Positions 24,736 through 33,437 of a stretch of DNA of 64,000 nucleotides are shown one piece after another. Within the stretch, counting starts at the first letter, position 1, and the number at the start of each line of letters is the position of its first letter. A model generated the notes under the pieces. It ran no database searches and was not told where the DNA came from. It worked only from the letters and a program-made list of their open reading frames with translations. Made by a program: the position numbers and the translations under genes. The stretch is from JALYUM01 sp036688685 (GTDB lineage Bacteria > Pseudomonadota > Gammaproteobacteria > Burkholderiales > Burkholderiaceae_D). The stretch is taken from NCBI RefSeq assembly GCF_036688685.1, contig NZ_JAQQPS010000020.1, forward strand, positions 62,001 through 126,000, in the 5' to 3' direction.

Positions 24736-25518
24736 TTATTGCCGGGCAAATTGAAACAGCTCGAAGAAATTGGCGCTGGTCTGGCGCGCCACCTCGGCCA
24801 GTGGCACATCCTTGAGCGTGGCGATGTACTCGGCCACGTGCATGACGTAGCCCGGCTCGTTGGTGCGGCCGCGAAACGGCACCGGCGCCAGATACGGCGA
24901 ATCGGTTTCGATCAGCATCCGTTCGAGCGGCACCACGCGCGCCACGGCCTGCAAATCCCTGGCGCTCTTGAAGGTGACGATGCCGGAGAAGGAAATATAG
25001 AAACCCATGGCGATGGCGGCTTGCGCCACTTCCAGTGACTCGGTAAAGCAATGCATGACGCCGGCCACGCCGCCCTGGTCGGTTCCCGCGCCCTCTTCCT
25101 GCAGGATGCGGATGGTGTCGGCACTGGCGGCGCGGGTATGGATGATCAGTGGCTTCTTCGTGATACGCGAAGCACGGATATGGTTGCGGAAACGCGCGCG
25201 TTGCCATTCGAGGTCGCCCTCCAGTCGATAGTAGTCGAGCCCGGTTTCGCCGATGGCGACGATTTTCGGGTGGTTCGACAGTTCGACCAGTTGCTCGACG
25301 GTTGGTTCCGGCGTGTCTTCATAATCGGGATGGACGCCAACCGATGCGAAGATATGCGGATACTGCTCGGCCAGGGCCAGCACTTGCGGGAAGTCGGGCA
25401 GGTCGACCGACACGCACAGTGCATGGGTAACCTTGTTCTCGGCCATCTTGGCCAGGATCTCGGGCATGCGGACGGCCAGGTCCGGGAAATTGATGTGGCA
25501 ATGGGAGTCGATATACAT
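24736..25518 (-). CDS. tatD: TatD family metal-dependent deoxyribonuclease
   Basis: 260 residues from MYIDSHCHINFPDL with the HxH metal motif. Other metal-site motifs: IGETGLDYYRLE, LIIHTRAAS, GVMHCFTES and LIETDSPYLAPVPFRG, all in order for the amidohydrolase TIM barrel. An ATG 21 nt upstream (25539) is possible. TatD-type enzymes are 3'-5' exonucleases in DNA repair and turnover. It is found beside pilZ-holB-tmk-mltG, the common betaproteobacterial arrangement, here separated from pilZ by a GNAT gene. Confidence 0.92.
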   Translation of the reverse strand: MYIDSHCHINFPDLAVRMPEILAKMAENKVTHALCVSVDLPDFPQVLALAEQYPHIFASVGVHPDYEDTPEPTVEQLVELSNHPKIVAIGETGLDYYRLEGDLEWQRARFRNHIRASRITKKPLIIHTRAASADTIRILQEEGAGTDQGGVAGVMHCFTESLEVAQAAIAMGFYISFSGIVTFKSARDLQAVARVVPLERMLIETDSPYLAPVPFRGRTNEPGYVMHVAEYIATLKDVPLAEVARQTSANFFELFQFARQ

Positions 25519-25551
25519 GACGCCATTGTAAGGCGTCATGTTAAAAACTGC

Positions 25552-26070
25552 CTAAGCGACCCGTTTGCCGAGAATGATCAGGTCGCGCTCGACGCCGTCC
25601 AGGGTGGCCACGCGCGGGAAATTGGCCCAGGTCTCGAAACCGTATTTGCGGAACAACGCGAGGCTGGGCGCGTTGTGGCCAAAGATGAAACCAAGCAGCG
25701 TGTGCACGGCGATTTGCGGCGCAAACGCGATGGCCTGCTCCAGGCAGTAGCGGCCCAGGCCCTTGCCGCGCCAGGCTTCGGCGAGATAAATCGACAGTTC
25801 CGCCGTGCCCGAATAGGCCGGGCGGCCGTAAAAATTCGAGTACGACATCCAGCCGATGACTGCCGGCTCGGCCGACTGGTCGGCGGCGTCATGGAGCACC
25901 CACAGCGGGCGCCGTTCGGGGTTGTGCTCGGCATACCAGGCTTCGCGCGAGGCGACGCTGACGGGCTCCGTGTCGGCGGTCACTTCACGCGACGCGATGG
26001 TGGTGTTGTAGATGGCGACGATGGTGGGCAGGTCGTCGTGGCGGGCGATGCGGTGTACGAAAGACGGCAT
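25552..26070 (-). CDS. GNAT N-acetyltransferase (phosphinothricin acetyltransferase-like)
   Basis: 172 residues. The opening HRIARHDDLPTIVAIYNTTI, then PVSVASREAWYAEH and IGWMSYSNFYGRPAYSGTAE and the acetyl-CoA loop LAEAWRGKGLGRYCLEQAI are those of the Pat/YncA (MddA) group, which acetylates phosphinothricin, methionine sulfoximine or related amino acids. The C-terminal FGHNAPSLALFRKYGFE is conserved too. Its position between tatD and pilZ is an insertion into an otherwise standard core order. Confidence 0.87.
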   Translation of the reverse strand: MPSFVHRIARHDDLPTIVAIYNTTIASREVTADTEPVSVASREAWYAEHNPERRPLWVLHDAADQSAEPAVIGWMSYSNFYGRPAYSGTAELSIYLAEAWRGKGLGRYCLEQAIAFAPQIAVHTLLGFIFGHNAPSLALFRKYGFETWANFPRVATLDGVERDLIILGKRVA

Positions 26071-26111
26071 AGATCGGAAGTTGAAGGTGAACGTGGGCTT
26101 TACAGCGTGCT

Positions 26112-26489
26112 TTATAGCGTATGCGTGGCGCGCGCCGAACGCAGCGCCGCGCCGAGAATTTCCTCGATGCGCAAGCGGGCGCGCTGGCCCGTTTCGTCGG
26201 CCGGGAAATGCACGCCGATGCCCTGCGCCTTGTTGTTATTCGCGCCGGCGGGCGTGATCCAGGCGACCTTGCCGGCGATCGGGTATTTGTTCGGGTCATC
26301 CATCAGCGACAAGATCAAATAAATTTCGTCGCCAATCTTGTACGGCTTGACCGTTGGCACAAAGATACCGCCATTTTTCAGGAACGGCATGTAGGCGGCA
26401 TACAGCGCAGCCTTTTCCTTTATGGCCAACGACAATACCGACGGTCGCGGCGCTTGCGCTGCCAGTTGCTCGGTCGCTGTGTTTGTCAT
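26112..26489 (-). CDS. pilZ: PilZ-domain type IV pilus assembly protein
   Basis: 125 residues. A short variable N-terminus is followed by the atypical PilZ fold YMPFLKNGGIFVPTVKPYKI, GDEIYLILSLMDDPNKYPIA, KVAWITPAGANNNKAQGIGV. The RxxxR motif for cyclic-di-GMP is not evident, as in canonical PilZ proteins that work through PilB/FimX. AAAGGAACGAG precedes the ATG. It lies just after holB in the same operon, the classical position. Confidence 0.92.
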   Translation of the reverse strand: MTNTATEQLAAQAPRPSVLSLAIKEKAALYAAYMPFLKNGGIFVPTVKPYKIGDEIYLILSLMDDPNKYPIAGKVAWITPAGANNNKAQGIGVHFPADETGQRARLRIEEILGAALRSARATHTL

Positions 26490-26507
26490 CTCGTTCCTTT
26501 ATTTGGT

Positions 26508-27560
26508 TCAGCCGCGGCGGCCAGCTTGCGGCGCGCCACAACAATCTGTGTAGTCGAGCAGCATATCTTCTACAAACAGTTTTGGCGACAGCGGATGCTC
26601 GGCCACCGCGCGCCGCTCATTCGCATGCTTGATCGCGCGCAGCAGGTTTGCCGTGGGCACCTTGCCTGCCAGCGCCGTCAATTCGCCATGGTAGCGCGGA
26701 TAGTAACGGATGTTGCCTGAAAGTTTCAATGCGAATAAATCGTAGAGCCAGCGTTGTTGCCACGCCACGAGTGCCGCTAGCGGGCTCTTGCTGAGCTTGT
26801 CTGCGGTTCGCAGCGCATTCTCGACGTTCGGGTGCGCCAGCATCTGCAGCAAGGTATCGAGTTCCTCGCGGTTGCCGGTCTGGGAACTGGCCAGCGCAGC
26901 CAGTGGCGCACCGCCCTGCTCGCGCAGCCAGCCATCGGCATCGGGCACACTTTGCGCCTGCAGCCAGGCCAGCGCCTCGGCATGGGGCGGCAAGGGCAAG
27001 GCGAATTTGCGGCAGCGCGACAGGATGGTCGGCAGCAAGCGCTCGAGGCTGTTCGAGGCAAGCAGGAACACGGTGCCCGGCGGCGGCTCTTCCAGCGTTT
27101 TCAGGAGCGCATTCGAGGCTGGCGTGTTGAGTGCTTCGGCCGGGTACAGCACCACCACCCGCACCCCGCGCCGGTGGGTGGAAATATTCATGAAGTCGGC
27201 CAGCGCGCGGATCTGTTCGATCTTGATGTCTTTTGACGGCGTTTTGGTCTTGGCGGCGGACTTCTTGTCGCCCTCGCCCTCGTCGCCATCCGCGCCCATT
27301 TCATCTTCGAGCGCCTCGGGGCGCACGCGTCGGTAGTCGGGGTGGTTGTGCTGGGCAAACCAGCCGCACGAGGCGCAGGTGCCGCAGGCGTGGCCATCGG
27401 CCTGCACGTTTTCACACAATAAGGACTGGGCGAAAGCTTCCAGAAAATCGGCCTTGCCGATGCCGCCGGCGCCATGGAACAGGATCGCATGCGGCAGGCG
27501 CGCGCGCATCAATTGCAGCTGGCGCCAGGCCTCTTGCTGCCAAGGGTAAATCGCACTCAT
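26508..27560 (-). CDS. holB: DNA polymerase III delta' subunit
   Basis: 350 residues. AAA+ fold with HAILFHGAGGIGKADFLEAF (modified P-loop), a zinc module CGTCASCGW with an upstream Cys pair, VVVLYPAEALNTPASNALLK and the SRC motif in LLPTILSRCRKF. An acidic/lysine-rich insert (GADGDEGEGDKKSAAKTKTP) occurs around 85-110 between the zinc module and IKIEQIRAL. HolB opens and loads the sliding clamp within the clamp-loader complex. Start overlaps the end of tmk (ATGA). Confidence 0.94.
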   Translation of the reverse strand: MSAIYPWQQEAWRQLQLMRARLPHAILFHGAGGIGKADFLEAFAQSLLCENVQADGHACGTCASCGWFAQHNHPDYRRVRPEALEDEMGADGDEGEGDKKSAAKTKTPSKDIKIEQIRALADFMNISTHRRGVRVVVLYPAEALNTPASNALLKTLEEPPPGTVFLLASNSLERLLPTILSRCRKFALPLPPHAEALAWLQAQSVPDADGWLREQGGAPLAALASSQTGNREELDTLLQMLAHPNVENALRTADKLSKSPLAALVAWQQRWLYDLFALKLSGNIRYYPRYHGELTALAGKVPTANLLRAIKHANERRAVAEHPLSPKLFVEDMLLDYTDCCGAPQAGRRG

Positions 27561-28174
27561 GCGGCCGACAGCAGGCGTTCCAGCGTGCTGGCAATCTGAT
27601 CGCGCGTGGCAGCGATCGACTGGGTCGAGTCGATCACGGCGATGCGTTGCGGGAATTGGCGCGCACGGCGCAGGTATTCATTGCGGCAGGCGTTGAAAAA
27701 ATCGGCGTGTTCGCGTTCGAACTTGTCCAGCGTGCGGGTGGCGTCGAGGCGCAGGCGCGCTACTTCCAGGGGCACATCGAACAGCAAGGTCAGGTCGGGC
27801 TGCAGCTGGGGATGGACCCAGGTTTCGAGCACATCCATCTTGGCCAGGTCAAGCCCGCGCCCGCCACCCTGGTAGGCAAAACTGGCGTCCGTGAAACGGT
27901 CGGACAAGACCCAGTCGCCGCGCGCCAGGGCCGGCTCGATCACCTGCGCGATGTGTTCGCGGCGGCTGGCGAACATCAGCAGCGCTTCGGTTTCCAGGTG
28001 CATTTTTTCGTGCAACAGCAGCGCGCGCAGCTTTTCGCCCAGCGGCGTGCCGCCCGGTTCGCGCGTGGCGGTGACCCGCTTTCCCTGCGCCGCCAGGTAA
28101 TCGGCGACAAAGCCGATGTGGGTCGACTTGCCTGCGCCGTCGATACCTTCAAAACTGATGAACTTGCCCGTCAT
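27557..28174 (-). CDS. tmk: thymidylate kinase
   Basis: 205 residues. P-loop FISFEGIDGAGKSTHIGFVA at the N-terminus, TREPGGTPLGEKLR with the DRX-equivalent, DRFTDASFAYQGGGRGLD for dTMP binding, and the lid region LDATRTLDKFEREHADFF. It phosphorylates dTMP to dTDP in the cytosol. It overlaps both neighbours (mltG and holB) by 4 nt, indicating a tightly coupled operon. Confidence 0.95.
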   Translation of the reverse strand: MTGKFISFEGIDGAGKSTHIGFVADYLAAQGKRVTATREPGGTPLGEKLRALLLHEKMHLETEALLMFASRREHIAQVIEPALARGDWVLSDRFTDASFAYQGGGRGLDLAKMDVLETWVHPQLQPDLTLLFDVPLEVARLRLDATRTLDKFEREHADFFNACRNEYLRRARQFPQRIAVIDSTQSIAATRDQIASTLERLLSAA

Positions 28175-29187
28175 GGAACTGCAATGCCTCGCTGATATTG
28201 ATTAACTGCTTTGTTATGGTCGCCCAGGTTGTCCGAGAACTTGCTGGTGCCGTCGTTGCGCGACACGAAATACAGGGCGTCGGTTTTGGCCGGCCCCAGC
28301 GCGGCCGCCAGCGATGCCACGCCCGGCAGGGCAATCGGCGTCGGCGGCAAGCCGGTCCGCGTATAGGTATTGTACGGGGTGTCGGTTTCCAGGTCTTTCT
28401 TACGGATTTTGCCGGCATATTTGTCGCCCATGCCGTAGATGACGGTGGGGTCGGTCTGCAGCAGCATGCCGGTGCGCAGGCGGTTGACGAACACGCCGGC
28501 GATCATCGCGCGTTCGCTTTTCTGGCCGGTTTCTTTTTCGACGATCGAGGCCATCACCAGCGCCTGGTAAGGTGTCTTGTACGGCAAGTCGGGTTCGCGC
28601 GCATCCCAGGCAGCCTTCAGTTTGCTTAATAACTGCACATGGGCCTGGCGCAGGATCTGCATGTCGCTGGCGCCCTTGGCAAACAGATAGGTGTCCGGAA
28701 AGAATAGTCCTTCCGGCGCTTTGCCCTTGTACTCGGAGCTGTCGGAGACGATCCGCGCCATCAACTCGCTGTCGGACAATTGCGCGCTGTCGTGTTTCAG
28801 GTCGGGACTGGCGGCCAGGGCCTGGCGCATCTGGCGGAAGGTCCAGCCTTCGATGATGGTGACCGCTTCCTGGGCGAACTCGCCGCGCACCAGCTGGTCG
28901 AGCAGGCGCCGCGGCGAGGTGTTCGGTTTCAGCTCATACGAGCCGGCCTTGATGCGTCCGGCCTTTTGCGTGAGGCGCGCCAGCAGGCCGAACAGGATGG
29001 GATTGACCGGCACGCCTGCCGCAACGATTTGCTGTGTTACGGCGCCGACGCCGCTGCCCGGCGTGACGGTGAAGGCGATCGGCGCGCCACCGCTGGTGAC
29101 CGGCTGCTTGGACCACCACGAAAAGCCGCCGGTCACCGCGACCACGCTCACCACGCTTGCAAGAATCAGTTGTTTTATGAATGCCAT
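28171..29187 (-). CDS. mltG: endolytic murein transglycosylase
   Basis: 338 residues. One N-terminal membrane segment (LILASVVSVVAVTGGFSWW), LysM-like region VTPGSGVGAVTQQIVAAGVP, and the YceG domain with the catalytic glutamate in LVMASIVEKETGQKSERAMI, then GVFVNRLRTGMLLQTDPTVI and YNTYTRTGLPPTPIALPGVA. It cleaves nascent peptidoglycan strands at the inner membrane. First gene of the mltG-tmk-holB-pilZ operon and divergent from ygfZ. Confidence 0.94.
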   Translation of the reverse strand: MAFIKQLILASVVSVVAVTGGFSWWSKQPVTSGGAPIAFTVTPGSGVGAVTQQIVAAGVPVNPILFGLLARLTQKAGRIKAGSYELKPNTSPRRLLDQLVRGEFAQEAVTIIEGWTFRQMRQALAASPDLKHDSAQLSDSELMARIVSDSSEYKGKAPEGLFFPDTYLFAKGASDMQILRQAHVQLLSKLKAAWDAREPDLPYKTPYQALVMASIVEKETGQKSERAMIAGVFVNRLRTGMLLQTDPTVIYGMGDKYAGKIRKKDLETDTPYNTYTRTGLPPTPIALPGVASLAAALGPAKTDALYFVSRNDGTSKFSDNLGDHNKAVNQYQRGIAVP

Positions 29188-29285
29188 GCTTCGAAGGGGT
29201 TTTGGGCGGTCGCCGGCGCGATTGCCGCGACAACTCTATAATGAGCCCGTAATGATAATGCCTAACTGGGAAACATTTCGTACTT

Positions 29286-30371
29286 ATGATGAATAATTGG
29301 AACGAATATCTTGCATCGCTGTCAGCACCGGCCGCAGCACCGGCCGATGACGCGGTCGGTGCTGCGCATGCCCACTTCGGCAATGTCTTGACGGCTGCCC
29401 AGTTGGCTGACGGTTTCGTCGCGCCAGTCGGCAATCTGGGCCTGATCGCCGCGCAGGGCCTGGACGCCGCCACCTTCCTGCACGGGCAGCTGACCAATGA
29501 TGTGGCCAATTTGCCACCCGGTGAAGTGCGGCTGGCAGGTTATTGCACCCCGAAAGGCCGCTTGCAGGCCACCATGCTGATGTGGCGCGCGGATGCGGAC
29601 GCGGTGCCGACGATTTATCTGCAATTGCCGCTGGCTGTGCAGCCGGGCTTCCAGAAGCGCCTGTCGATGTTCGTCATGCGCGCCAAGGCCAAACTGCTTG
29701 ATGTCACGGGTGAACCCCGGCACGCTGTCGTGCTCGGCCTGGGCGGCGCGCGCGCCGAAGCCGCGCTGCGGGAACAGGTCGCCACCCTGCCCGCGACACC
29801 GAATACGGCGACTGAGGGGGCAGCCGGCACGGTCCTGCGCCTGGCCGATGCGTTCAACGCGCCACGCTATTTGTGGCTGACCTCGGAAGCAACCGCGCTG
29901 TCCGCCCTGCCCGCTTTGCAGAAAACACTGGCGCTGGGCGGCACGGACGCATGGGAACTGTCCGGCATCCACGCCGGCATCGCCCAGGTCACCGGCGCGA
30001 CGTTCGAACAATTTGTACCGCAAATGGTTAATTTGGAGCTGGTCGGTGGTGTCAACTTTAAAAAAGGTTGTTATCCCGGTCAGGAAATCGTCGCTCGCAG
30101 CCAGTATCTGGGCAAGCTCAAGCGTCGAACCACGCTGGCGACCATTGCCGACCCGCTGGCCGCGGCGGGCGCGGAAGTGTTTTCCCTCGACGACCCGCTG
30201 CAACCGTGCGGCATGATCGTCAATGCCGCACCGAATGGCGCCGGCGGTGTCGACGCGCTGGTGGAAGTGAAGCTGGCGGCGCTGGAACAGGAAGTACGCC
30301 TCGGTTCGACCACCGGTGCGCGCGTCGCGTTCCTGCCGATGCCGTACGTTCTTGATGCGCTCGACCTTTGA
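29286..30371 (+). CDS. ygfZ: tRNA-modifying / iron-sulfur repair folate-binding protein YgfZ
   Basis: 361 residues of the GcvT-like aminomethyltransferase fold. N-terminal GLIAAQGLDAATFLHGQLTN and GYCTPKGRLQATML, and the diagnostic motif KGCYPGQEIVARSQYLGK at about 259-276 with the conserved Cys, are present. YgfZ supports folate-dependent Fe-S enzyme activity such as MiaB. Two consecutive ATGs (29286 and 29289) make the exact start ambiguous. Divergent to mltG as in many Burkholderiales; heads a three-gene plus-strand unit. Confidence 0.92.
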   Translation: MMNNWNEYLASLSAPAAAPADDAVGAAHAHFGNVLTAAQLADGFVAPVGNLGLIAAQGLDAATFLHGQLTNDVANLPPGEVRLAGYCTPKGRLQATMLMWRADADAVPTIYLQLPLAVQPGFQKRLSMFVMRAKAKLLDVTGEPRHAVVLGLGGARAEAALREQVATLPATPNTATEGAAGTVLRLADAFNAPRYLWLTSEATALSALPALQKTLALGGTDAWELSGIHAGIAQVTGATFEQFVPQMVNLELVGGVNFKKGCYPGQEIVARSQYLGKLKRRTTLATIADPLAAAGAEVFSLDDPLQPCGMIVNAAPNGAGGVDALVEVKLAALEQEVRLGSTTGARVAFLPMPYVLDALDL

Positions 30372-30373
30372 CC

Positions 30374-30664
30374 ATGTTCGAGCTGTATATCTATTACCAG
30401 GTCGCGGACGTGCACGCAGCTGAACTATTGCCGCTGGTGCGCAGCATGCAGGCGGCCCTGGCGCGCCACGAAGATGTCGGCACCGGGCTCAAGCGCCGCC
30501 CCGAATCGGAACACGGGCTGCAGACCTGGATGGAAATCTACACTGGCACGGCGCCCGATTTTGCCGACAGGCTGGCGCTGGCCGTTGGCGCCGCCGGTAT
30601 CGCGCACCTGATCGACGGGCGCCGCCATACCGAAGTGTTTACGGAGTTGCCGCCATGTGCCTGA
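30374..30664 (+). CDS. DUF4936 family protein
   Basis: 96 residues from MFELYIYYQVADVHAAELLP, with MQAALARHEDVGTGLKRRPE and TWMEIYTGTAPDFADRLALA. Cytosolic, no signal. The ATG is 3 nt after the ygfZ stop and its end overlaps the next gene by 10 nt, so the three form an operon. The family occurs between ygfZ and the NRDE gene in many betaproteobacteria; function unknown, ferredoxin-like alpha/beta fold suspected. Confidence 0.8.
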   Translation: MFELYIYYQVADVHAAELLPLVRSMQAALARHEDVGTGLKRRPESEHGLQTWMEIYTGTAPDFADRLALAVGAAGIAHLIDGRRHTEVFTELPPCA

Positions 30665-31398
30665 TCGTTTTTGCCTGGCAGGTCGTTCCCGGGGTGCCCG
30701 TGATTGCGTGCGCCAATCGCGACGAGTATTACGATCGTCCGGCCATGGCGGCGGCGCCGTGGCCCGGCAATCCTGACATGATCGCCGGGCGCGACCTGCA
30801 CGGCGGTGGCAGCTGGATGGGCGTCACGAAAAGCGGCCCGCATGGTCCCCGTTTCGCGGCGCTGACGAATATCCGCTGTCCGCAGGACACGCGCACCGAT
30901 GCGCCAACGCGCGGCGCGCTGGTGGCCGACTTCCTCAACAGCGAACTGTCGGCGGTCGACTACCTCGCCCAGGTTGCGGCCAGCGGCGCTGCCTACAACG
31001 GCTACAACCTGATCCTGGGCGACCGCGATGCGCTGTACTGGTATTCGAACCGGGCCGGTGACGATCCACGTAATGGCCAACCCCTTGCGGCCGGCATCTA
31101 CGGTATGTCGAACGGTTTATTGGACGACCCGTGGCCAAAAGTGCTGCGCACCAAGGCGCAGTTTGCCAGCCTGCTGTGCCTGGGGGCGCCGGAAGAAGCG
31201 TACTTCGAGATGCTGGCCGACACCACGCGCGCGCCCGACCAGCGCTTGCCCTCGACCGGCGTCACGCTGGACATGGAACGCGTGCTGTCGGCGGTGTGCA
31301 TCGAGACGGAAAATTACGGCACCCGCACGTCGACTGTGGTGAAATTGTTCCAGGACAGCGAACCGCAGCTGGTGGAGCGGGTGGTACAGCCGGCTTGA
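30655..31398 (+). CDS. NRDE family protein (TANGO2-like)
   Basis: 247 residues. Starts MCLIVFAWQV with the conserved Cys2 and carries the name-giving IACANRDEYYDRPAMAAAPW, then GGSWMGVTKSGPHGPRFAAL and APTRGALVADFL and GYNLILGDRDALYWYSNRAG. The N-terminal Cys suggests an Ntn-hydrolase-like fold. Homologues have been linked to heme handling in eukaryotes; the bacterial role is unsettled. GGAG precedes the ATG. Confidence 0.88.
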   Translation: MCLIVFAWQVVPGVPVIACANRDEYYDRPAMAAAPWPGNPDMIAGRDLHGGGSWMGVTKSGPHGPRFAALTNIRCPQDTRTDAPTRGALVADFLNSELSAVDYLAQVAASGAAYNGYNLILGDRDALYWYSNRAGDDPRNGQPLAAGIYGMSNGLLDDPWPKVLRTKAQFASLLCLGAPEEAYFEMLADTTRAPDQRLPSTGVTLDMERVLSAVCIETENYGTRTSTVVKLFQDSEPQLVERVVQPA

Positions 31399-31440
31399 TC
31401 GCATCACATTGCCGTTGGCGGGCACTGGCTGCGCAGGGGC

Positions 31441-32064
31441 CTAGCCAGCTGCTTTCTTCTGCACAAGGGGCAGGAACACCTGGTCGAGAATGTCGGCGAT
31501 CGTTTCATCCGACAGCTTGTTCATCGTCAGGAAAATTTCATTGCGCGCAAGGTCGATCGGAACAGCGATCACGCGCGGCAATAATTTGGCGGCATCGAGC
31601 TCCCCCCGCGCCACGCCGCGCTGCAATATTTCTGCCATCACATCCCTTTCTCCGACCTGTGCCGCAAGGTCCCGTCGCACGCCATGCAAGCCGCCGTGCG
31701 CGGGTGGCAGATCGTTGCGCAGGTCCAGCATGAATCTGACCGGTGCGGGTGTCGCCCGTTCCGACCACATCTGCAACAGCAGCGCCAGTTCATCGCGCAC
31801 ATTCCCCAGATCCGGCACGGCAATCGGGTTGCGGCCAAGGTAGTAACCAATCGCGGCGACGGCCATCTCGGCGCGCCCGGCCCATCGCCTTGACAGCACG
31901 GGCCTGCTGGTACCGGCACGCCGTGCCACGCCCTCCATCGTGAAATCGGCATAGCCATGCTCATGGAGTTCGTCCCACGCAGCTGCCAATAAGGCCTCGC
32001 CAAGTGCAGGCCCGCGCCGGCGCTGTGGCCTGGAAACACCGGGCTTGTCAAAAAGATCGCTCAT
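31441..32064 (-). CDS. TetR/AcrR family transcriptional regulator
   Basis: 207 residues. DNA-binding domain: LLAAAWDELHEHGYADFTME, GVARRAGTSRPVLSRRWAGR, AEMAVAAIGYYL. The C-terminal domain (QVFLPLVQKKAAG end; LDLRNDLPPAHGGLHGVRRD) is of the TetR_C_16-like type. It is divergent from an FAD monooxygenase, with two identical-geometry palindromes in the gap. It most likely represses both itself and the monooxygenase until an inducer, probably the monooxygenase substrate, binds. Confidence 0.9.
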   Translation of the reverse strand: MSDLFDKPGVSRPQRRRGPALGEALLAAAWDELHEHGYADFTMEGVARRAGTSRPVLSRRWAGRAEMAVAAIGYYLGRNPIAVPDLGNVRDELALLLQMWSERATPAPVRFMLDLRNDLPPAHGGLHGVRRDLAAQVGERDVMAEILQRGVARGELDAAKLLPRVIAVPIDLARNEIFLTMNKLSDETIADILDQVFLPLVQKKAAG

Positions 32065-32095
32065 GCAGTCACTTTAACATGGCGCCACCAGGCAG

Positions 32096-32118
32096 ATAAG
32101 ATGCGAGACGTATCTTAT
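32096..32118. promoter_or_regulatory. operator O1, ATAAGAT-N9-ATCTTAT
   Basis: A perfect 7+7 bp inverted repeat with a 9-bp spacer (GCGAGACGT), 32 bp upstream of the TetR start. The same arms and spacer length recur at 32136-32158. Almost certainly the binding site of the adjacent TetR. Confidence 0.85.
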
Positions 32119-32135
32119 TGACGCGCGCCCACTTA

Positions 32136-32158
32136 ATAAGATACATTCTGCATCTTAT
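32136..32158. promoter_or_regulatory. operator O2, ATAAGAT-N9-ATCTTAT
   Basis: Second perfect ATAAGAT/ATCTTAT inverted repeat, spacer ACATTCTGC, centre 40 bp from O1 (close to four helical turns, so both lie on one face of DNA). It ends 17 bp before the monooxygenase ATG, covering the likely promoter. Confidence 0.85.
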
Positions 32159-32175
32159 ATTAATAGGAGTGCGCG

Positions 32176-33420
32176 ATGAACAAGCATGCAACAACCTTGG
32201 GGCGACGGCGCATTCTCGTTTCCGGCGCCAGTATTGCGGGCCCGACTGTCGCTTACTGGCTCGACCGGTTCGGCTTCAAGGTGACCGTGGTAGAACGTGC
32301 GGCGTCCTTGCGCGGCGGTGGCTATCCGATCGACGTGCGCGGCCCTGCTGTTGAAGTCGCCCGGCGGATGGGCATCCTGCCCGGCCTGAAACTGGCGCAT
32401 ATTCAGTCGAAGCGCATTACGTTTCTGCATCCTGACGGCAGCGTTGCCGGCGAGATACGCCCGGAAGTATTAACCGGCGGCGAACAACATGCCGACATCG
32501 AGCTGCCGCGGGGCGAACTGACCGATCTCCTGTACGGACTGACCCGGCATGGATCGATCCGCTACCAGTTTGACGACGCGATTGCATCGCTTGACGAGGA
32601 TGCTGATGGGGTGGGGGTCACGTTCGAAAGTGGCGCGACCGGGTATTTCGACGTGGTGATCGGGGCCGATGGTATCCACTCGCAGACGCGCCGTCTGATA
32701 TTCGGGCCGGAAACGCCATTCACGCACTATCTGGGTTATTGCTACAACGGCTTTTCGATGCCCAACTTCCTGGGACTTTCGCATGCATCGCTGGCGTACG
32801 CCACGCCGGGCCGGTATGCCGTGCTGTCGGCGGTCAAGAACAGTCCCACGCTGCACGCCTTCCTGATCGTGGCTTCCGAACAGCCGCCCCTCATCCGACA
32901 CCAGGATTCTGTGGAGCACCGTCGAATAACCGCGCAACAATTTGCCGGGAGCGGGTGGGCGGTGCCGCAGCTGGTTGCAGCGATGCAGAACGCCGACGAT
33001 TTTTATTTTGACGTGGTGAGCCAGATACGGCTCGACCGCTGGTCGACGGGCCGTGTGGTGCTGGTGGGAGATGCCGCATTTGCGCCGTCGTTTTTGTCCG
33101 GCCAGGGATCCAGTCTCGCCATAATCGGCGCCTACATCCTCGCAGGTGAACTCGCCACGCGTGCCACCCCCGCCGAAGCGTTCGCCCGTTACGACGAGCT
33201 GATGCGGCCTTTTGCAGTGGCGAATCAGAACCTGGCCGGTGCCGGTCGCGCCTTCCTGCTTCCGCTTACCCAAGAGGAAATTGACACGCGCAACCGGGTA
33301 CTCACCAGTTTGGATTTGCCGGAGCCCGAGGCCATGCCCGGCGAGGTGTCACGGGAGGTGCACCGCGCGCTTTCCCTGCCCGACTACGAGCGCATGCTGC
33401 GCGTGGACGAGCCGCATTGA
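32176..33420 (+). CDS. FAD-dependent monooxygenase (PHBH/TetX-like)
   Basis: 414 residues. FAD-binding dinucleotide motif ILVSGASIAGPTVAYWLDRF, then FKVTVVERA; the DG motif FDVVIGADGIHSQTRRLIFG; and the GD motif VVLVGDAAFAPSFLSGQGSS. This is the single-component group A flavin hydroxylase fold. AGGAGT precedes the ATG. Substrate unknown; the TetX-like subgroup hydroxylates polycyclic aromatics or antibiotics. Control by the divergent TetR is strongly indicated by the twin operators. Confidence 0.88.
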   Translation: MNKHATTLGRRRILVSGASIAGPTVAYWLDRFGFKVTVVERAASLRGGGYPIDVRGPAVEVARRMGILPGLKLAHIQSKRITFLHPDGSVAGEIRPEVLTGGEQHADIELPRGELTDLLYGLTRHGSIRYQFDDAIASLDEDADGVGVTFESGATGYFDVVIGADGIHSQTRRLIFGPETPFTHYLGYCYNGFSMPNFLGLSHASLAYATPGRYAVLSAVKNSPTLHAFLIVASEQPPLIRHQDSVEHRRITAQQFAGSGWAVPQLVAAMQNADDFYFDVVSQIRLDRWSTGRVVLVGDAAFAPSFLSGQGSSLAIIGAYILAGELATRATPAEAFARYDELMRPFAVANQNLAGAGRAFLLPLTQEEIDTRNRVLTSLDLPEPEAMPGEVSREVHRALSLPDYERMLRVDEPH

Positions 33421-33437
33421 CACCTTGGCCAGGTGCT

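Noticed and set aside
26512..26560. terminator or attenuator between holB and pilZ
   Set aside because: Only weak GC pairing and no T-tract; the genes form one operon.
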